NCBI RefSeq assembly: GCF_001610835.1
Contig: NZ_CP011270.1
Coordinates: 2,374,001-2,438,000, forward strand
From: Planctomyces sp. SH-PL14
Lineage (GTDB): Bacteria; Planctomycetota; Planctomycetia; Planctomycetales; Planctomycetaceae
DNA: 64,000 nt
Direction of reading: 5' to 3'
In this document: piece by piece, positions 1 through 8,683 of the stretch
Layout of the letters: the number at the start of each line of letters is the position of its first letter
Position numbering within the stretch: the first letter of the stretch is position 1
Program-made: the position numbers and the translations under genes
Notes under the pieces: generated by a model
What the model was told of the DNA's origin: nothing
Database searches by the model: none
What the model saw: only the letters and a program-made list of their open reading frames with translations

Positions 1-242
1 ACGGGGGCCAGGAGACGACGGCGCTGACGCTGATGGCTCCGCTGCTGCACCTGGGGATGGTGATCGTTGGTCTCCCGTATTCAAACCAAGAGTTGTTCAC
101 GACGACCGGCGGGGGCTCACCCTACGGCCCAGGGCATCTGGCGGGGGGCGACAACAAGCGTGACATCGACGAGAATGAGGCGGCCCTCTGCCGGGCCTTC
201 GGCAAGCGCCTGGCCGAAATCGGTCTGAAATTGAAGAAGTAG
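1..242 (+). CDS. wrbA: WrbA-like NAD(P)H:quinone oxidoreductase, C-terminal part
   Basis: The window opens inside this gene; the frame runs from base 3 to a TAG at 240-242, giving about 79 residues. They match the C-terminal end of the flavodoxin-like WrbA family: GGQETT, a hydrophobic strand with GMVIVGLPYS, the TTTGGGSPYGPGHLAG loop, and a final helix. WrbA enzymes bind FMN and reduce quinones by two electrons in the cytoplasm, which avoids semiquinone radicals. The N-terminal FMN-binding part lies outside the window, so the start and full length cannot be checked. murG follows on the same strand after about 40 bases, probably a separate function. Confidence 0.8.
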   Translation, partial: GGQETTALTLMAPLLHLGMVIVGLPYSNQELFTTTGGGSPYGPGHLAGGDNKRDIDENEAALCRAFGKRLAEIGLKLKK

Positions 243-283
243 CGGGAACACCCGCTCTTGCCTCTGAGCCCCCATTGCCTCCC

Positions 284-1378
284 GTGCCATCCATTCTGTT
301 CGCAGCCGGTGGTTCGGGAGGTCATGTCTCGCCGGCGCTGGCCGTGATGGAATCGCTCCAGAGACGGAATCCTCCCGTCTCGACCTCTCTGGTGACGACG
401 GAGAAGGGGGTGGACCGCCAGCTCTCGAGCGGCGGTCTGGGTAAGGTTCTGACGATCTCCGCGGTCTCTCCCCGGGAGATCCTGCGGAAGCCGTTCCGGA
501 CGGTCCGCGCGAACTGGGGAGCCTGGACGGGGGCCCGCCGCATCTTGCGGGACGAGGCGCCGGACGTGGTCGTTGGCTGCGGCGGATACGCAAGCTTTCC
601 GGTCTTGCTCGCCGCCCGCGCCCGCCGGATCCCGATCGTGCTGTTGGAGCAGAACGCCGTTCCCGGGCGGGTCACCCGCATTGCGGCCCGATGGTCGCGG
701 ATCGTGTGCTGCACGTTCGGGGAATCGGAGTCGTACTTCTCCGGCACCGATGTCCGCCTGACCGGGAACCCCGTTCGACGAAGCATCGCGGAGCTTCCGC
801 CCTCGGTCGACCCGCGCCCGACGAACGGCCGTCCCGTTCTGCTCGTGTTGGGGGGGAGCCAGGGCTCACACGCGGTCAACAACGGCATGCTGGCGGTCGC
901 CGATCACAACCCGGGCCTGCTGCGGGAGTGGGACATCGTTCACCAGACGGGTGAGACCGACCGCGAGCGTGTGGCGGAGGCCTACCGGAAGGTCGGCTGG
1001 AAGGCGGAGGTTGAAGCGTTCTTTTCCGACCTGGCGCCGCACTACGCCCGGGCAACATTGGCCGTGACGCGGGCGGGGGCGACGACCCTGGCCGAGCTGG
1101 CCTGCGTCGGCATCCCGGCGATCCTGATCCCCTACCCGCACGCCGCCGACGACCACCAGCGGGCCAACGCCCGGGTCTTTGAACGAGCGGGGGCCGGGTT
1201 TCTCGTCGACCAGGCGGACGGGCACTTCCTCGAACAGTTCGAAGCGACGCTGCACCGCGCCCTGAGCTTTACCAACCGCCTCGACCGCATGGGAGAAGCG
1301 ATGCTGGGACTGGCGCGGCCTCAGGCGGCGGACGCCGTCGCCGAGGCGATCCTGTCGCTGGTCACGCAGCCAAAGTGA
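284..1378 (+). CDS. murG: UDP-N-acetylglucosamine--undecaprenyl-PP-MurNAc-pentapeptide GlcNAc transferase
   Basis: MurG makes lipid II from lipid I by adding GlcNAc on the inner face of the membrane, the last cytoplasmic step of peptidoglycan synthesis. The N-terminus carries the family's glycine-rich loop as GGSGGH, followed by SPALAV. The C-terminal half has the donor-binding signature GATTLAELACVGIPAILIP, then PHAADDHQRANA. Length (about 364 residues) is normal for the family. Start: GTG at 284 gives a natural MurG N-terminus; an in-frame TTG at 275 is an alternative, and neither has a clear ribosome binding site. No other mur or division genes are in view, so this is murG outside a dcw cluster. 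Its presence supports a peptidoglycan wall in this organism. Confidence 0.93.
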   Translation: MPSILFAAGGSGGHVSPALAVMESLQRRNPPVSTSLVTTEKGVDRQLSSGGLGKVLTISAVSPREILRKPFRTVRANWGAWTGARRILRDEAPDVVVGCGGYASFPVLLAARARRIPIVLLEQNAVPGRVTRIAARWSRIVCCTFGESESYFSGTDVRLTGNPVRRSIAELPPSVDPRPTNGRPVLLVLGGSQGSHAVNNGMLAVADHNPGLLREWDIVHQTGETDRERVAEAYRKVGWKAEVEAFFSDLAPHYARATLAVTRAGATTLAELACVGIPAILIPYPHAADDHQRANARVFERAGAGFLVDQADGHFLEQFEATLHRALSFTNRLDRMGEAMLGLARPQAADAVAEAILSLVTQPK

Positions 1379-1399
1379 GGATTGAACTGGTCTCGAAGG

Positions 1400-2254
1400 T
1401 CAGTTCGGCCGCTGGCGAGGGGGCTTGGGACGCATCGTTCCGTGGCCGAGGGCCGTTCCCAGAGTGACGACTGGTCCCTGAGGACGCGGCGGGACGGCTC
1501 GCTGGGACGACGCCCCGCCCGTCGGGGCCACGGGCGGCTGCTGGGGAGCCGGTTGGGCGACGGGAACTTGGCGGGCGACCGGAGCCTGTTGGACCGGCGG
1601 AGCGGGGGCCGTGAAGAGCGGCGGAGGAGAAACGGGAGCGGCCGCGGGGGCAGGGGCCGGAGCGGGCGTACCGTAGTGGTTGGCTGGCAGTGGAGGCGGA
1701 ACGGGGGCGGTGAAGAGGGGAGGCGGCGGCGGGGCCGGAGTGGGGGCCGGGGCCGCGGGGGGGACGAAGTTGACGAGGGCACTGCGGCGGGTCGGCACGG
1801 GGATCTGCAGGACGTCGGCGTAGGAGCGGGCGTGCTGGAGGGCGGTCGCCTGGACGGCGGCCATGCGGGCCGGGCTGTCGTGCGAGGCGCCGGCTCCGGG
1901 GGTCTGCATTTCGTCGGCGACCATCCGGAGGAAGTCGCCCGTGTGGTCAAAGCGGGCCTGGGACGCTCTTCGTCCCCCTTTCAGGAACGCCGTCTTGGCG
2001 GTGCCGGAGCGGGGAACTCCGCTCCATTCGACTGCGCTGGCGTCGAGTTCTTCGAACCATTTCTCCGCCACCAGCATCGCCAGGACCGCGAAGGAGATGA
2101 ACAGCAGAGTGAAGAGCAGCAGGACGACGATCACCTGGCCGGGCTGATCCCACCCCAGCCAGTTGCAGAGTGCGTACGCGATGGCCGTCGCGAAGCCGCA
2201 CAGCCAGATGAAGGACCGGGTGTGGCGGTCAATGAATTCGGTCGGGTGGGCCAT
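1400..2254 (-). CDS. Membrane protein with long Pro/Ala-rich tail, unknown function
   Basis: Not recognised as a named family. The 284-residue product has two hydrophobic segments near the N-terminus (about residues 16-33 and 40-62), so it is likely a membrane protein with a short hairpin. A soluble middle part (65-165) follows, then a tail of over 100 residues made mostly of Pro and Ala with repeated PPPLFTAP blocks. The tail is probably disordered and may reach across the periplasm or bind partners. It converges on murG with 21 bases between the stops. The opposite strand is open through this region, but that reading is Arg/Gly-rich with no family features and is treated as a shadow. Confidence 0.6.
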   Translation of the reverse strand: MAHPTEFIDRHTRSFIWLCGFATAIAYALCNWLGWDQPGQVIVVLLLFTLLFISFAVLAMLVAEKWFEELDASAVEWSGVPRSGTAKTAFLKGGRRASQARFDHTGDFLRMVADEMQTPGAGASHDSPARMAAVQATALQHARSYADVLQIPVPTRRSALVNFVPPAAPAPTPAPPPPPLFTAPVPPPLPANHYGTPAPAPAPAAAPVSPPPLFTAPAPPVQQAPVARQVPVAQPAPQQPPVAPTGGASSQRAVPPRPQGPVVTLGTALGHGTMRPKPPRQRPN

Positions 2255-2507
2255 GGTTCCATCCTTGGACAGGCAAGCAACCGGAACTCTAACGCGGACC
2301 GGAAAATCGAGGCAACAGGAGCTGTTTCGAGCCCGCCGGCGTGCCCGGGCCTCATTTCACAATTTTCACACACTCGCCACTCAGAGAAGACGACGTGGGA
2401 GCGAACAATGACAGGAGACGGGACGAAGATTCGCCCTGGATTCCGCACCGGCGGCCGATTGATCCCCTGCGCGCGGTTTCCTAGCTTTTCGGCCCCGGTC
2501 CGTCCTC

Positions 2508-3260
2508 GTGAAGCAGGTTTTGAACGTGTCGAAGTTGCGCAAGCAGACCTATGGGCCCCTTTCCTGCACCGTCGTCGACGGGACGCCGGGGACGCCGCCG
2601 GACCGGCTCGTCGTTCTCTGTCACGGATTCGGAGCCGGGGGGGACGACCTGGTGTCGCTCGCTCCGGAATTGATTCAGCGGTTCCCCGGTGAGCTGGCGT
2701 CGACGCGGTTTGTCTTTCCGGCCGCGCCGATGGACCTTCGGGAGTATGGGATTCCTGGGGGCCGGGCGTGGTGGCCGATCGACATGGTCCGTCTGCAGCA
2801 GGCGGCCGCCGCCGGGCGGCTGCGCGACCTCCGGTATGAGCATCCGCCCCGCCTTCCTGAAGTCCGGCAGGCGTTCTCGACGGCGCTGGAGGCGATGCTG
2901 GCCGATGCCGGCCTGGGGATGGACAAGACCGTGATCGGCGGGTTCTCGCAGGGGGCGATGGTGACGACGGATGCCATGCTCCACCTGGAAGTCCGGCCGG
3001 CGGGGCTGATTGTCTTCTCGGGGACGCTCCTGAGCGAAGAGGACTGGCGGGCGACCGCCGAGAAACAGGGGCTCCAGGGACTGCGGGTCGTGCAGTCCCA
3101 TGGACGTCAGGATCCGGTCCTGCCGTTTTCGCTCGCCGAGGAGCTTCGGGCGATGCTCACCTCGTTCGGCGCGGAGGTCGACTGGAACCCGTTCGACGGT
3201 CCGCACACGATCAGCGGCCCGGCGCTGATGGCGGCGGGACGGCTGATCACTTCGATCTGA
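2508..3260 (+). CDS. Serine esterase / phospholipase-carboxylesterase family alpha/beta hydrolase
   Basis: A 250-residue alpha/beta hydrolase of the bacterial carboxylesterase/phospholipase group. An early strand and oxyanion loop read VVLCHGFGAGGDD. The nucleophile elbow is GFSQGA with Ser147, the acid is Asp202 in GRQDP, and the base is His233 in DGPHT, so the catalytic triad is complete and spaced as usual. No signal peptide is evident, which suggests cytoplasmic hydrolysis of short-chain or lysophospholipid esters. Start is GTG at 2508. The gene converges with the SLC13 gene, with 19 bases between stops. Confidence 0.8.
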   Translation: MKQVLNVSKLRKQTYGPLSCTVVDGTPGTPPDRLVVLCHGFGAGGDDLVSLAPELIQRFPGELASTRFVFPAAPMDLREYGIPGGRAWWPIDMVRLQQAAAAGRLRDLRYEHPPRLPEVRQAFSTALEAMLADAGLGMDKTVIGGFSQGAMVTTDAMLHLEVRPAGLIVFSGTLLSEEDWRATAEKQGLQGLRVVQSHGRQDPVLPFSLAEELRAMLTSFGAEVDWNPFDGPHTISGPALMAAGRLITSI

Positions 3261-3279
3261 ATCCCGGCTGTCTCGTTCC

Positions 3280-5607
3280 CTACTGCGGCAGCGTGAGCGA
3301 CCAGAAGCACGGGATCAGGATCACGGTCAGAATCCAGCAGATCAGATCCAGCGGGATGCCGATCTTGAGGTAGTCGGAGAACTTGTACCCGCCCGGGTTC
3401 AGGACCATCAGGTTCGTCTGGTATCCGATCGGCGTCGCGAAGCCGTAGGACGAGGTGACCGCGACTGCGATCAGGAGCGGCCGGGGATCGAGTCCCGTGG
3501 CGCGGGCCGTGGCGATGGCGAGTGTCCCCATCAGGGCGGCACAGGCGTTATTGCTCAGCAGCTCCGTCAGCAGTCCCGTCAGCAGGACGATCGCGGCCAG
3601 GATCGCCAGCGGACCGTAGGGCTGCACGATTGTCAGCAGTTGGCCCGCGAGCCACTCGGCGGCGCCGCTGGAGTCGAGGGCGCGGCTCACTCCGAGGGCC
3701 GAGGCGACGAGGACCAGGACCGAGAGGTCCATCGATCGCATCGCCTCGCGGCTGGAGACGCATCCGCTGAAAATCGAGAGGGCCGCGGCGGCCATGGCGA
3801 CGATCGCCGCGAGCTCGGGCTCGAACGACATCCCGATGATCACGAAGGCCAGGATCGCGAGGGCCCGCCAGGCGCGGTGGTGGACGATGGGAGCGGAGTC
3901 GTCGAGGCCGGAGACGAGGATGAAGTCCCGTGAGTTCCGCCATCGCCGGGCGAAGTCGGCGCCGGCGTCGACGAGGAGCGTGTCCCCCGACTCCAGGACG
4001 ATCTTGCCGATCTTCTCCGAGAGCTTCTGTCCGCTGCGGTGGACGGCGATGATCGAGGCCTGATAGCGGGACCGGAAGTCAGCCGCTTTGACGCTCATGC
4101 CGACAAGCGGCGAACTCTGCGAGATGACCACTTCGGCGAGCTGATGGCCTGTCCGGGGGGCGGGCTTGGGTGTCGAGTCGGAGGGAGCGGCCCCCTCGGT
4201 CGCGGTGCCGGCGGCGGAGGTCGGCTCGATCTCGTGGTGCTCGACCGGATCGAGGCCGCGGATCTTCTGGACGTCGACGATCGTGCCGATGACGCCGGAG
4301 AAATAGAGAAGGTCGTTCGCCTGGACTTTCTCGCTGGGGGCGACGGGCGAGAGCAGCTCACCGGCCCGTTCGATCTGATAGAGGTAGAGGCCGGGGAGGT
4401 CGCGGAGGCCGGCCGCGCGGATCGTCTGGCCGACCCACGGGCAGTCTCCGCGGACGATCAGCTCCGCGGTGTACTCGCGGGGATGGGACTCGACGTACTC
4501 GAGGAGGTCCTTGCGGTCGGGAAGCAGCTTCTGGCCGACGGTAATCAGGAACGCCAGGCCGATGATCGTGACCGGGATGCCGACGGGGGAAAGTTCGAAC
4601 ATCGTCATCCCGCCGAGTCCCTGCTCGCGGAGCGTGCCGTCGACGACGAGGTTCGTGCTCGTGCCGATCAAGGTGCAGGTCCCGCCGAGGATCGAGGCGT
4701 AGGAGAGGGGGATGAGGAGCTTGGACGGGGAGGTCCGCATCTTCTTGGCGACGCTGATGAAGATCGGCAGGAAGAAGGCGACGATCGTCGTGTTGTTGAG
4801 GAACGCCGACATCGTGGCGATGGGCGTGATCAGTCGGAACAGCGGGGTGCCGGACTGGGTCCGGCCGAGCAGGTAGTGGCTGAGCGTCTCCATCCCGCCC
4901 GTTCCCTGGAGTCCCGCCCCGACGATGAACAGGGCCGCGATCGTCAGGATCGCGGGGTTGGCGAAGCCGAGGAGCGCCTGGTCGAGGGAGACGACGCCGA
5001 AGGCTACCAGGATCAGGAGCGCGGAGAGCATGATGACCTCCGCACCGAACCGTTCCTGGAGCAGGCCGAGGATGACGCCGACGAGGACGACGCAGGTCAG
5101 GACGAGATGCAGCGTGTTCCGCGTTGTGATCTCGACGCGGACCCGCTCCAGCGCGGCCCGGCCTTCGGGGGTCTTGAGCGATTCGGTGGCCGGGAGATGC
5201 GCGAGGGTCTTGCGGTCCCGCTTGCGGAGGACGTCTTCCGCGGCGGTGCGGATTTCGGGCTGCGGGTCGTCGAGCCGGGCGACGAGCTGGTTGAGTTCGA
5301 TCCGGTTGCGGATTCGTTCGACGCGCGTCCGGACCGTCGGTTCGGTCACGACGGCGGTCGGGGGGAGGACTTCCAGGGCGTGCGGACCGGCGGCGATCAG
5401 CGTCTTTTCCGCGTCCCGCTGCGTCTGGATGTCGTCGGCCATCAGGCTGTCGACGGCCGCGGCGAGCGCCCCTTTGTTCTCGGTCGCTGCGGCCGCATTC
5501 GCCGCGGGGGCCGGTTCTGCGGCGTGGGCTGCGGTCGTCGAGAACGTCGTCCCGGTCCAGATGGCCAGCGCCAGGGCGGCGCGGAGGGCCAGCAGTCGAT
5601 AGAGCAT
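3280..5607 (-). CDS. SLC13/DASS-family anion permease with exported N-terminal extension and TrkA-C domains
   Basis: A 775-residue permease. The membrane core carries the SLC13 signatures SAFLNNTTIVAFFLPI (first half) and LLTELLSNNACAALMG (second half), each containing the conserved SNN/LNN turn. Between the two halves, around residues 385-560, are two TrkA-C-like regulatory blocks (DLPGLYLYQIERAGE and a second with QASIIAVHRSGQKL), as in large bacterial sulfate/dicarboxylate carriers of this group. Unusually, the protein begins with a signal peptide (about residues 1-29, ending AHAAEPAP) and a 130-residue charged region with two short helical-repeat-like units before the first membrane helix. 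The substrate cannot be read from sequence. The gene lies downstream of the Rrf2 regulator on the same strand. Confidence 0.85.
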   Translation of the reverse strand: MLYRLLALRAALALAIWTGTTFSTTAAHAAEPAPAANAAAATENKGALAAAVDSLMADDIQTQRDAEKTLIAAGPHALEVLPPTAVVTEPTVRTRVERIRNRIELNQLVARLDDPQPEIRTAAEDVLRKRDRKTLAHLPATESLKTPEGRAALERVRVEITTRNTLHLVLTCVVLVGVILGLLQERFGAEVIMLSALLILVAFGVVSLDQALLGFANPAILTIAALFIVGAGLQGTGGMETLSHYLLGRTQSGTPLFRLITPIATMSAFLNNTTIVAFFLPIFISVAKKMRTSPSKLLIPLSYASILGGTCTLIGTSTNLVVDGTLREQGLGGMTMFELSPVGIPVTIIGLAFLITVGQKLLPDRKDLLEYVESHPREYTAELIVRGDCPWVGQTIRAAGLRDLPGLYLYQIERAGELLSPVAPSEKVQANDLLYFSGVIGTIVDVQKIRGLDPVEHHEIEPTSAAGTATEGAAPSDSTPKPAPRTGHQLAEVVISQSSPLVGMSVKAADFRSRYQASIIAVHRSGQKLSEKIGKIVLESGDTLLVDAGADFARRWRNSRDFILVSGLDDSAPIVHHRAWRALAILAFVIIGMSFEPELAAIVAMAAAALSIFSGCVSSREAMRSMDLSVLVLVASALGVSRALDSSGAAEWLAGQLLTIVQPYGPLAILAAIVLLTGLLTELLSNNACAALMGTLAIATARATGLDPRPLLIAVAVTSSYGFATPIGYQTNLMVLNPGGYKFSDYLKIGIPLDLICWILTVILIPCFWSLTLPQ

Positions 5608-5785
5608 GAAACCTGATTCCGTCGTCGGTGATCAGTGGAACGGGAAGGGCTGGCGGGACCGGAAGCCCGGGATCGTCACGTTCGTCCCCGTTCGCTGCTC
5701 GTGCAGTCGGCGGGAACGACGATCCACCGGCGTGGAGTTTATGGGGGAAATCCCGATCGGAAAGGATCCCGACCGAACCGATTCG

Positions 5786-6238
5786 CTAAATGCCGTCCCC
5801 GGCGGTGAAGACTTCCTCGCGGCGGACCGGCTCACCGCGCAGGACGGAGGCGAGGGTGGCCTTGTCCATGAGCTGCGTGGTGAAGTTGCGGATATCGAGG
5901 AGGACGCGGCGGAAGCGGCAGAACGGCTCCTGCGAGCAGGGCTCATAGTCGCTGGAGGAGACGCAGCCGATGGGGGCCAGGATTCCGTCGAAGAAGCGGA
6001 CGACCTGTCCCATGCTGAGCCGGTCGGGGGCGACGGCGAGTTCGAAGCCGCCGATGCGTCCCGGGATGCTGCGGACCCAGCCCTGGCTTTTGAGTTCGAG
6101 CATGATCTGCTCGAGGAACTTCTTGGGGACGTCGTTCTTTGTCGCGATTTCGCGGATCGAGATGGGACCTTCCCCGTAGCGACTTGCGAGCGCGAAGAGC
6201 GCTCGCAGGGCATAGTCGGAACGTCGGGAAAGTCGCAT
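5786..6238 (-). CDS. Rrf2-family transcriptional regulator, probable Fe-S sensor
   Basis: This 150-residue protein begins MRLSRRSDYALRALFAL, the standard Rrf2 start, and has the winged helix with IPGRIGGFELA. Three Cys sit at 92, 101 and 107, in the region where IscR, NsrR and related members bind an iron-sulfur cluster. The spacing is C-x8-C-x5-C, longer in the first gap than IscR. It probably senses iron-sulfur state, NO or redox and represses or activates nearby genes. The SLC13 permease follows on the same strand after about 180 bases and is a possible target. Confidence 0.88.
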   Translation of the reverse strand: MRLSRRSDYALRALFALASRYGEGPISIREIATKNDVPKKFLEQIMLELKSQGWVRSIPGRIGGFELAVAPDRLSMGQVVRFFDGILAPIGCVSSSDYEPCSQEPFCRFRRVLLDIRNFTTQLMDKATLASVLRGEPVRREEVFTAGDGI

Positions 6239-6332
6239 GGCGTGGCCATCCTCGGTCGAAGTCGGAACTTTGAAAATACACCATCCAGGTCGGAATTCGA
6301 AGCCCGGCGAGCGTCCCGCTGTCTCGAACCAC

Positions 6333-6748
6333 GTCCTTGCCGGCGCGACTGTGCCAGCTCAAACCCGATGTGCGACGGCCGCTGGGGTCAAGGGGGTCTC
6401 ACCCCCTTGCCGCCGGAGGCGCTTTTTATGAGGAACATTGGGACACGACGGGTGTCCCCTTTGTAGAAGAAAGATTCTTTCGTCCCTGACGGGACTGCTG
6501 GTCCGGAGCCACACTGCGAACCCACCATTGAAATGGTGGGCTATTTTCGGCCGTCCCTGGCGGGACTTCCTGGGGCCTGTTGTGGTTCGGTTGCCGGTTC
6601 GCGAGCCACGCGGGTTGGTGAGGGGGCATACGGCACGTTGTCCGCGCTTGGACACGCGCTCCTTCAGACATCTCTCGACGGCCAGGCCTCCGGCGGGCAA
6701 GAGGGCGTTGCCCCCTTGCATCCCCCACCAGGGTGCCCCTGGACCCGG
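6333..6748 (-). repeat. 310-bp intergenic structured element, reverse copy with inserted module
   Basis: The right end (GCTCAAACCC on the plus strand, with the GTCCTTGCCGGCGCGACT tail before it) starts near 6333, and the left end (GGTGCCCCTGGACCCGG) stops at about 6748. The hairpin CAAGGGGG/CCCCCTTG is present around 6390. The middle is replaced or expanded by a separate hairpin module at 6476-6570. This copy fills most of the space between the Rrf2 start and the DUF1080 lipoprotein start. Confidence 0.85.
6476..6570 (-). repeat. Three-hairpin module inside the element
   Basis: It contains GTCCCTGACGGGAC, then CCCACCATTGAAATGGTGGG, then GTCCCTGGCGGGAC, each self-complementary. The same module, with identical CTATTTTCGGCCGTCCCTGG, recurs at 20913-21007. 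In both places it joins the host element at the same point (just before GGGTTGGTG), so it marks a subfamily rather than a random insertion. Confidence 0.7.
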
Positions 6749-6869
6749 TTGAATTCTGTCATGGATCGTCCGCCCTTTGGTCCGCGAGGCCGTGAGTGTC
6801 CGTCCACGCCACCGCTCACTAGACTCGGCCAGGAATTCTCTCCGCTGCCATCTGGAGCCTGCGCCCGCC

Positions 6870-8219
6870 ATGCGAACCGTCCTCTTCGCCTCCGCCCTCG
6901 GTCTTGCTTTCGCGGGATGTGCGCCGGCCCCCGCCCCCGCTCCCTCGGACAGCGCCTCGCCGGCGGCCAAAGAGGCTGCTCCCCCGGCGGCCGAGAAGAC
7001 CACTCCCCCAGAAGCCCCGGCCGATCCCATGACGGCGGCCGTCGCCGCCAAGCCCGCCGCGGCGCCTGCGCCGCTGACGCCCCCTTCGACCGCGGAGTGC
7101 ATCCCCTACGTCAATCCGCTCACCGCCGAAGAGATCGAGGCGGGCTGGCTGAGCCTGTTCGACGGACACACCCTCTTCGGCTGGGCCTCCAACCAGTCGG
7201 AAGTGAACTGGTCGGTGAAGGACGGGACGATCACCGCCGACTCCGGGCCGATCGGACTGCTCAATACCACCGTCCCGTTCGCGGACTTCGAATTCCGGTG
7301 CGAGTTCCGGACCGCCGAGGGGGCCAACAGCGGTGTCTTCCTGCGGACGACTGCCGATCCGAAGGACCTCAAGGCGGACTGCTACGAACTGAACATTGCC
7401 GACGAGCAGCCGGAAGGGTTTCTGACGGGCTCGATCGTCGGCTGGAAGAAGACCGACGAGCCGATCAAGGGCTCGGGGGACTGGCGGAAGTTCTCCGTTA
7501 CCGCCGAGGGGAACCGCGTTCGGGTGCAGCTCGACGGCAAGGAGATCATGGACTTCACGGACGAGTCCGCCGCGCGGAAGTCGGGGCTGCTGGGGCTGCA
7601 GAAGAACAAGGGGAAGGTGGAGTTCCGGAACCTCGCGGTCAAGCCGCTCGGTATGGAGAAGCTGTTCAACGGAAAGGACACGGCGGGGTGGACGCTGGTG
7701 CCGGGGAGCAAGTCGAAGTTTGACATCGTCGATGGGGCGATTCATTGCCATGACGGTCCCGGGTTTCTGGAGACGGAGCGGGAGTTCGGGAACTTTGTTG
7801 CGCGGGTTGATGCCCAGACGCACGCGGCGGATCTCAACAGCGGGTATTTCTTCCGCGCGATGAAGGGGACGGAGAAGGACCCGTCGAACGGGTATGAGGT
7901 GCAGGTCCACAACGGGATTGAGAATGGGGATCCGTGCCGGGCGTCGAATGCGGGGACGGGGGCGATCTTCCGGCGTGTTTCGGCCCGGCGGGTGATTCCG
8001 AAGGACAAGGAGTGGTGTACGACGACGCTGGTGGCGAATGGCAACCGGATGGCGGTGTGGGTGAACGGGTATGCGGTGGTGGATTGGGAGGACACGCGGA
8101 AGCCGGATGAGAATCCGCGGAAGGGACAGCGGACGAAGGCGGGGCATATCAGTCTGCAGGGTCATGATCCGACGACGGATGTGTCGTTCCGGAATATTCA
8201 GGTCGTGGAACTGCCGTAG
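6870..8219 (+). CDS. Lipoprotein with two DUF1080 (3-keto-disaccharide hydrolase) domains
   Basis: ATG at 6870 gives a classic lipoprotein leader, MRTVLFASALGLAFAGC, then a Pro/Ala-rich linker of about 60 residues. Two concanavalin-like DUF1080 domains follow: one starting near GWLSLFDGHTLFGW with NSGVFLR, and a second starting near KLFNGKDTAGWTLV with NSGYFFRA and ISLQGHDPTTDVSFRNI. DUF1080 proteins are abundant in planctomycetes; characterised members act on 3-keto-glycosides. The lipobox predicts anchoring on the outside of the inner membrane or at the outer membrane. An upstream in-frame start at 6777 exists but adds a non-signal-like leader, so 6870 is preferred. Total 449 residues. Confidence 0.85.
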   Translation: MRTVLFASALGLAFAGCAPAPAPAPSDSASPAAKEAAPPAAEKTTPPEAPADPMTAAVAAKPAAAPAPLTPPSTAECIPYVNPLTAEEIEAGWLSLFDGHTLFGWASNQSEVNWSVKDGTITADSGPIGLLNTTVPFADFEFRCEFRTAEGANSGVFLRTTADPKDLKADCYELNIADEQPEGFLTGSIVGWKKTDEPIKGSGDWRKFSVTAEGNRVRVQLDGKEIMDFTDESAARKSGLLGLQKNKGKVEFRNLAVKPLGMEKLFNGKDTAGWTLVPGSKSKFDIVDGAIHCHDGPGFLETEREFGNFVARVDAQTHAADLNSGYFFRAMKGTEKDPSNGYEVQVHNGIENGDPCRASNAGTGAIFRRVSARRVIPKDKEWCTTTLVANGNRMAVWVNGYAVVDWEDTRKPDENPRKGQRTKAGHISLQGHDPTTDVSFRNIQVVELP

Positions 8220-8237
8220 ATGATGAATTCCCTCACC

Positions 8238-8559
8238 GGGTCCAGGGGCACCCTGGTCAGGGGGTGCAGGGGGCAGAATGCCTCTTGCCCGCCGGAGGCC
8301 TGGCCGTCGAGAGATATCTGAAGGAGAGCGTGTCCAAACGCGGACACCGTGCCGTATGCCCCCTCACCAACCCGCTGCGATTCCAAAGCGAGTGGTGTGA
8401 TGTGAGGGAGTCCTCAACGCCAGTACCACAAAGGGGACATCCGTTGTGTACCACGGTTCCTCACCAGAGTGCCTCCGGCGGCAAGGGGTCACCCCCTTGA
8501 CCCCGGCTGCCGTGGCACGTTGGGTTTGAGCTAACGCGCCGTCCTCGGCATGGACGCGG
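8238..8559 (+). repeat. 310-bp intergenic structured element, forward copy
   Basis: Starts 18 bases after the lipoprotein stop. Left hairpin CCAGGGGCACCCTGG, second hairpin GGGGCAGAATGCCTC, GTCCAAACGCGGAC hairpin, and the right hairpin CAAGGGGTCACCCCCTTG are all visible, ending with GTTGGGTTTGAGC and a diverged tail. Confidence 0.9.
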
Positions 8560-8683
8560 TTCACATCGCAACTTGTGCGGCCGCCGCATTTTGACTTCCC
8601 TTCCCCAGTGCCTTCCACGAAACTCGGTTGGTCCTCAAAGGACAAATCTGCGTTAGATGGGCAGACGGCTGGGGAGACTCCGG

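Noticed and set aside
1382-2692. Long plus-strand reading frame opposite the Pro-rich membrane protein
   Set aside because: Arg/Gly-rich translation without any fold features; mirrors GC-rich codons of the real minus-strand gene.
4039-5616. 525-codon frame opposite the SLC13 gene
   Set aside because: Asp/Gly/Arg-rich shadow; the minus-strand gene has clear membrane helices and family motifs.
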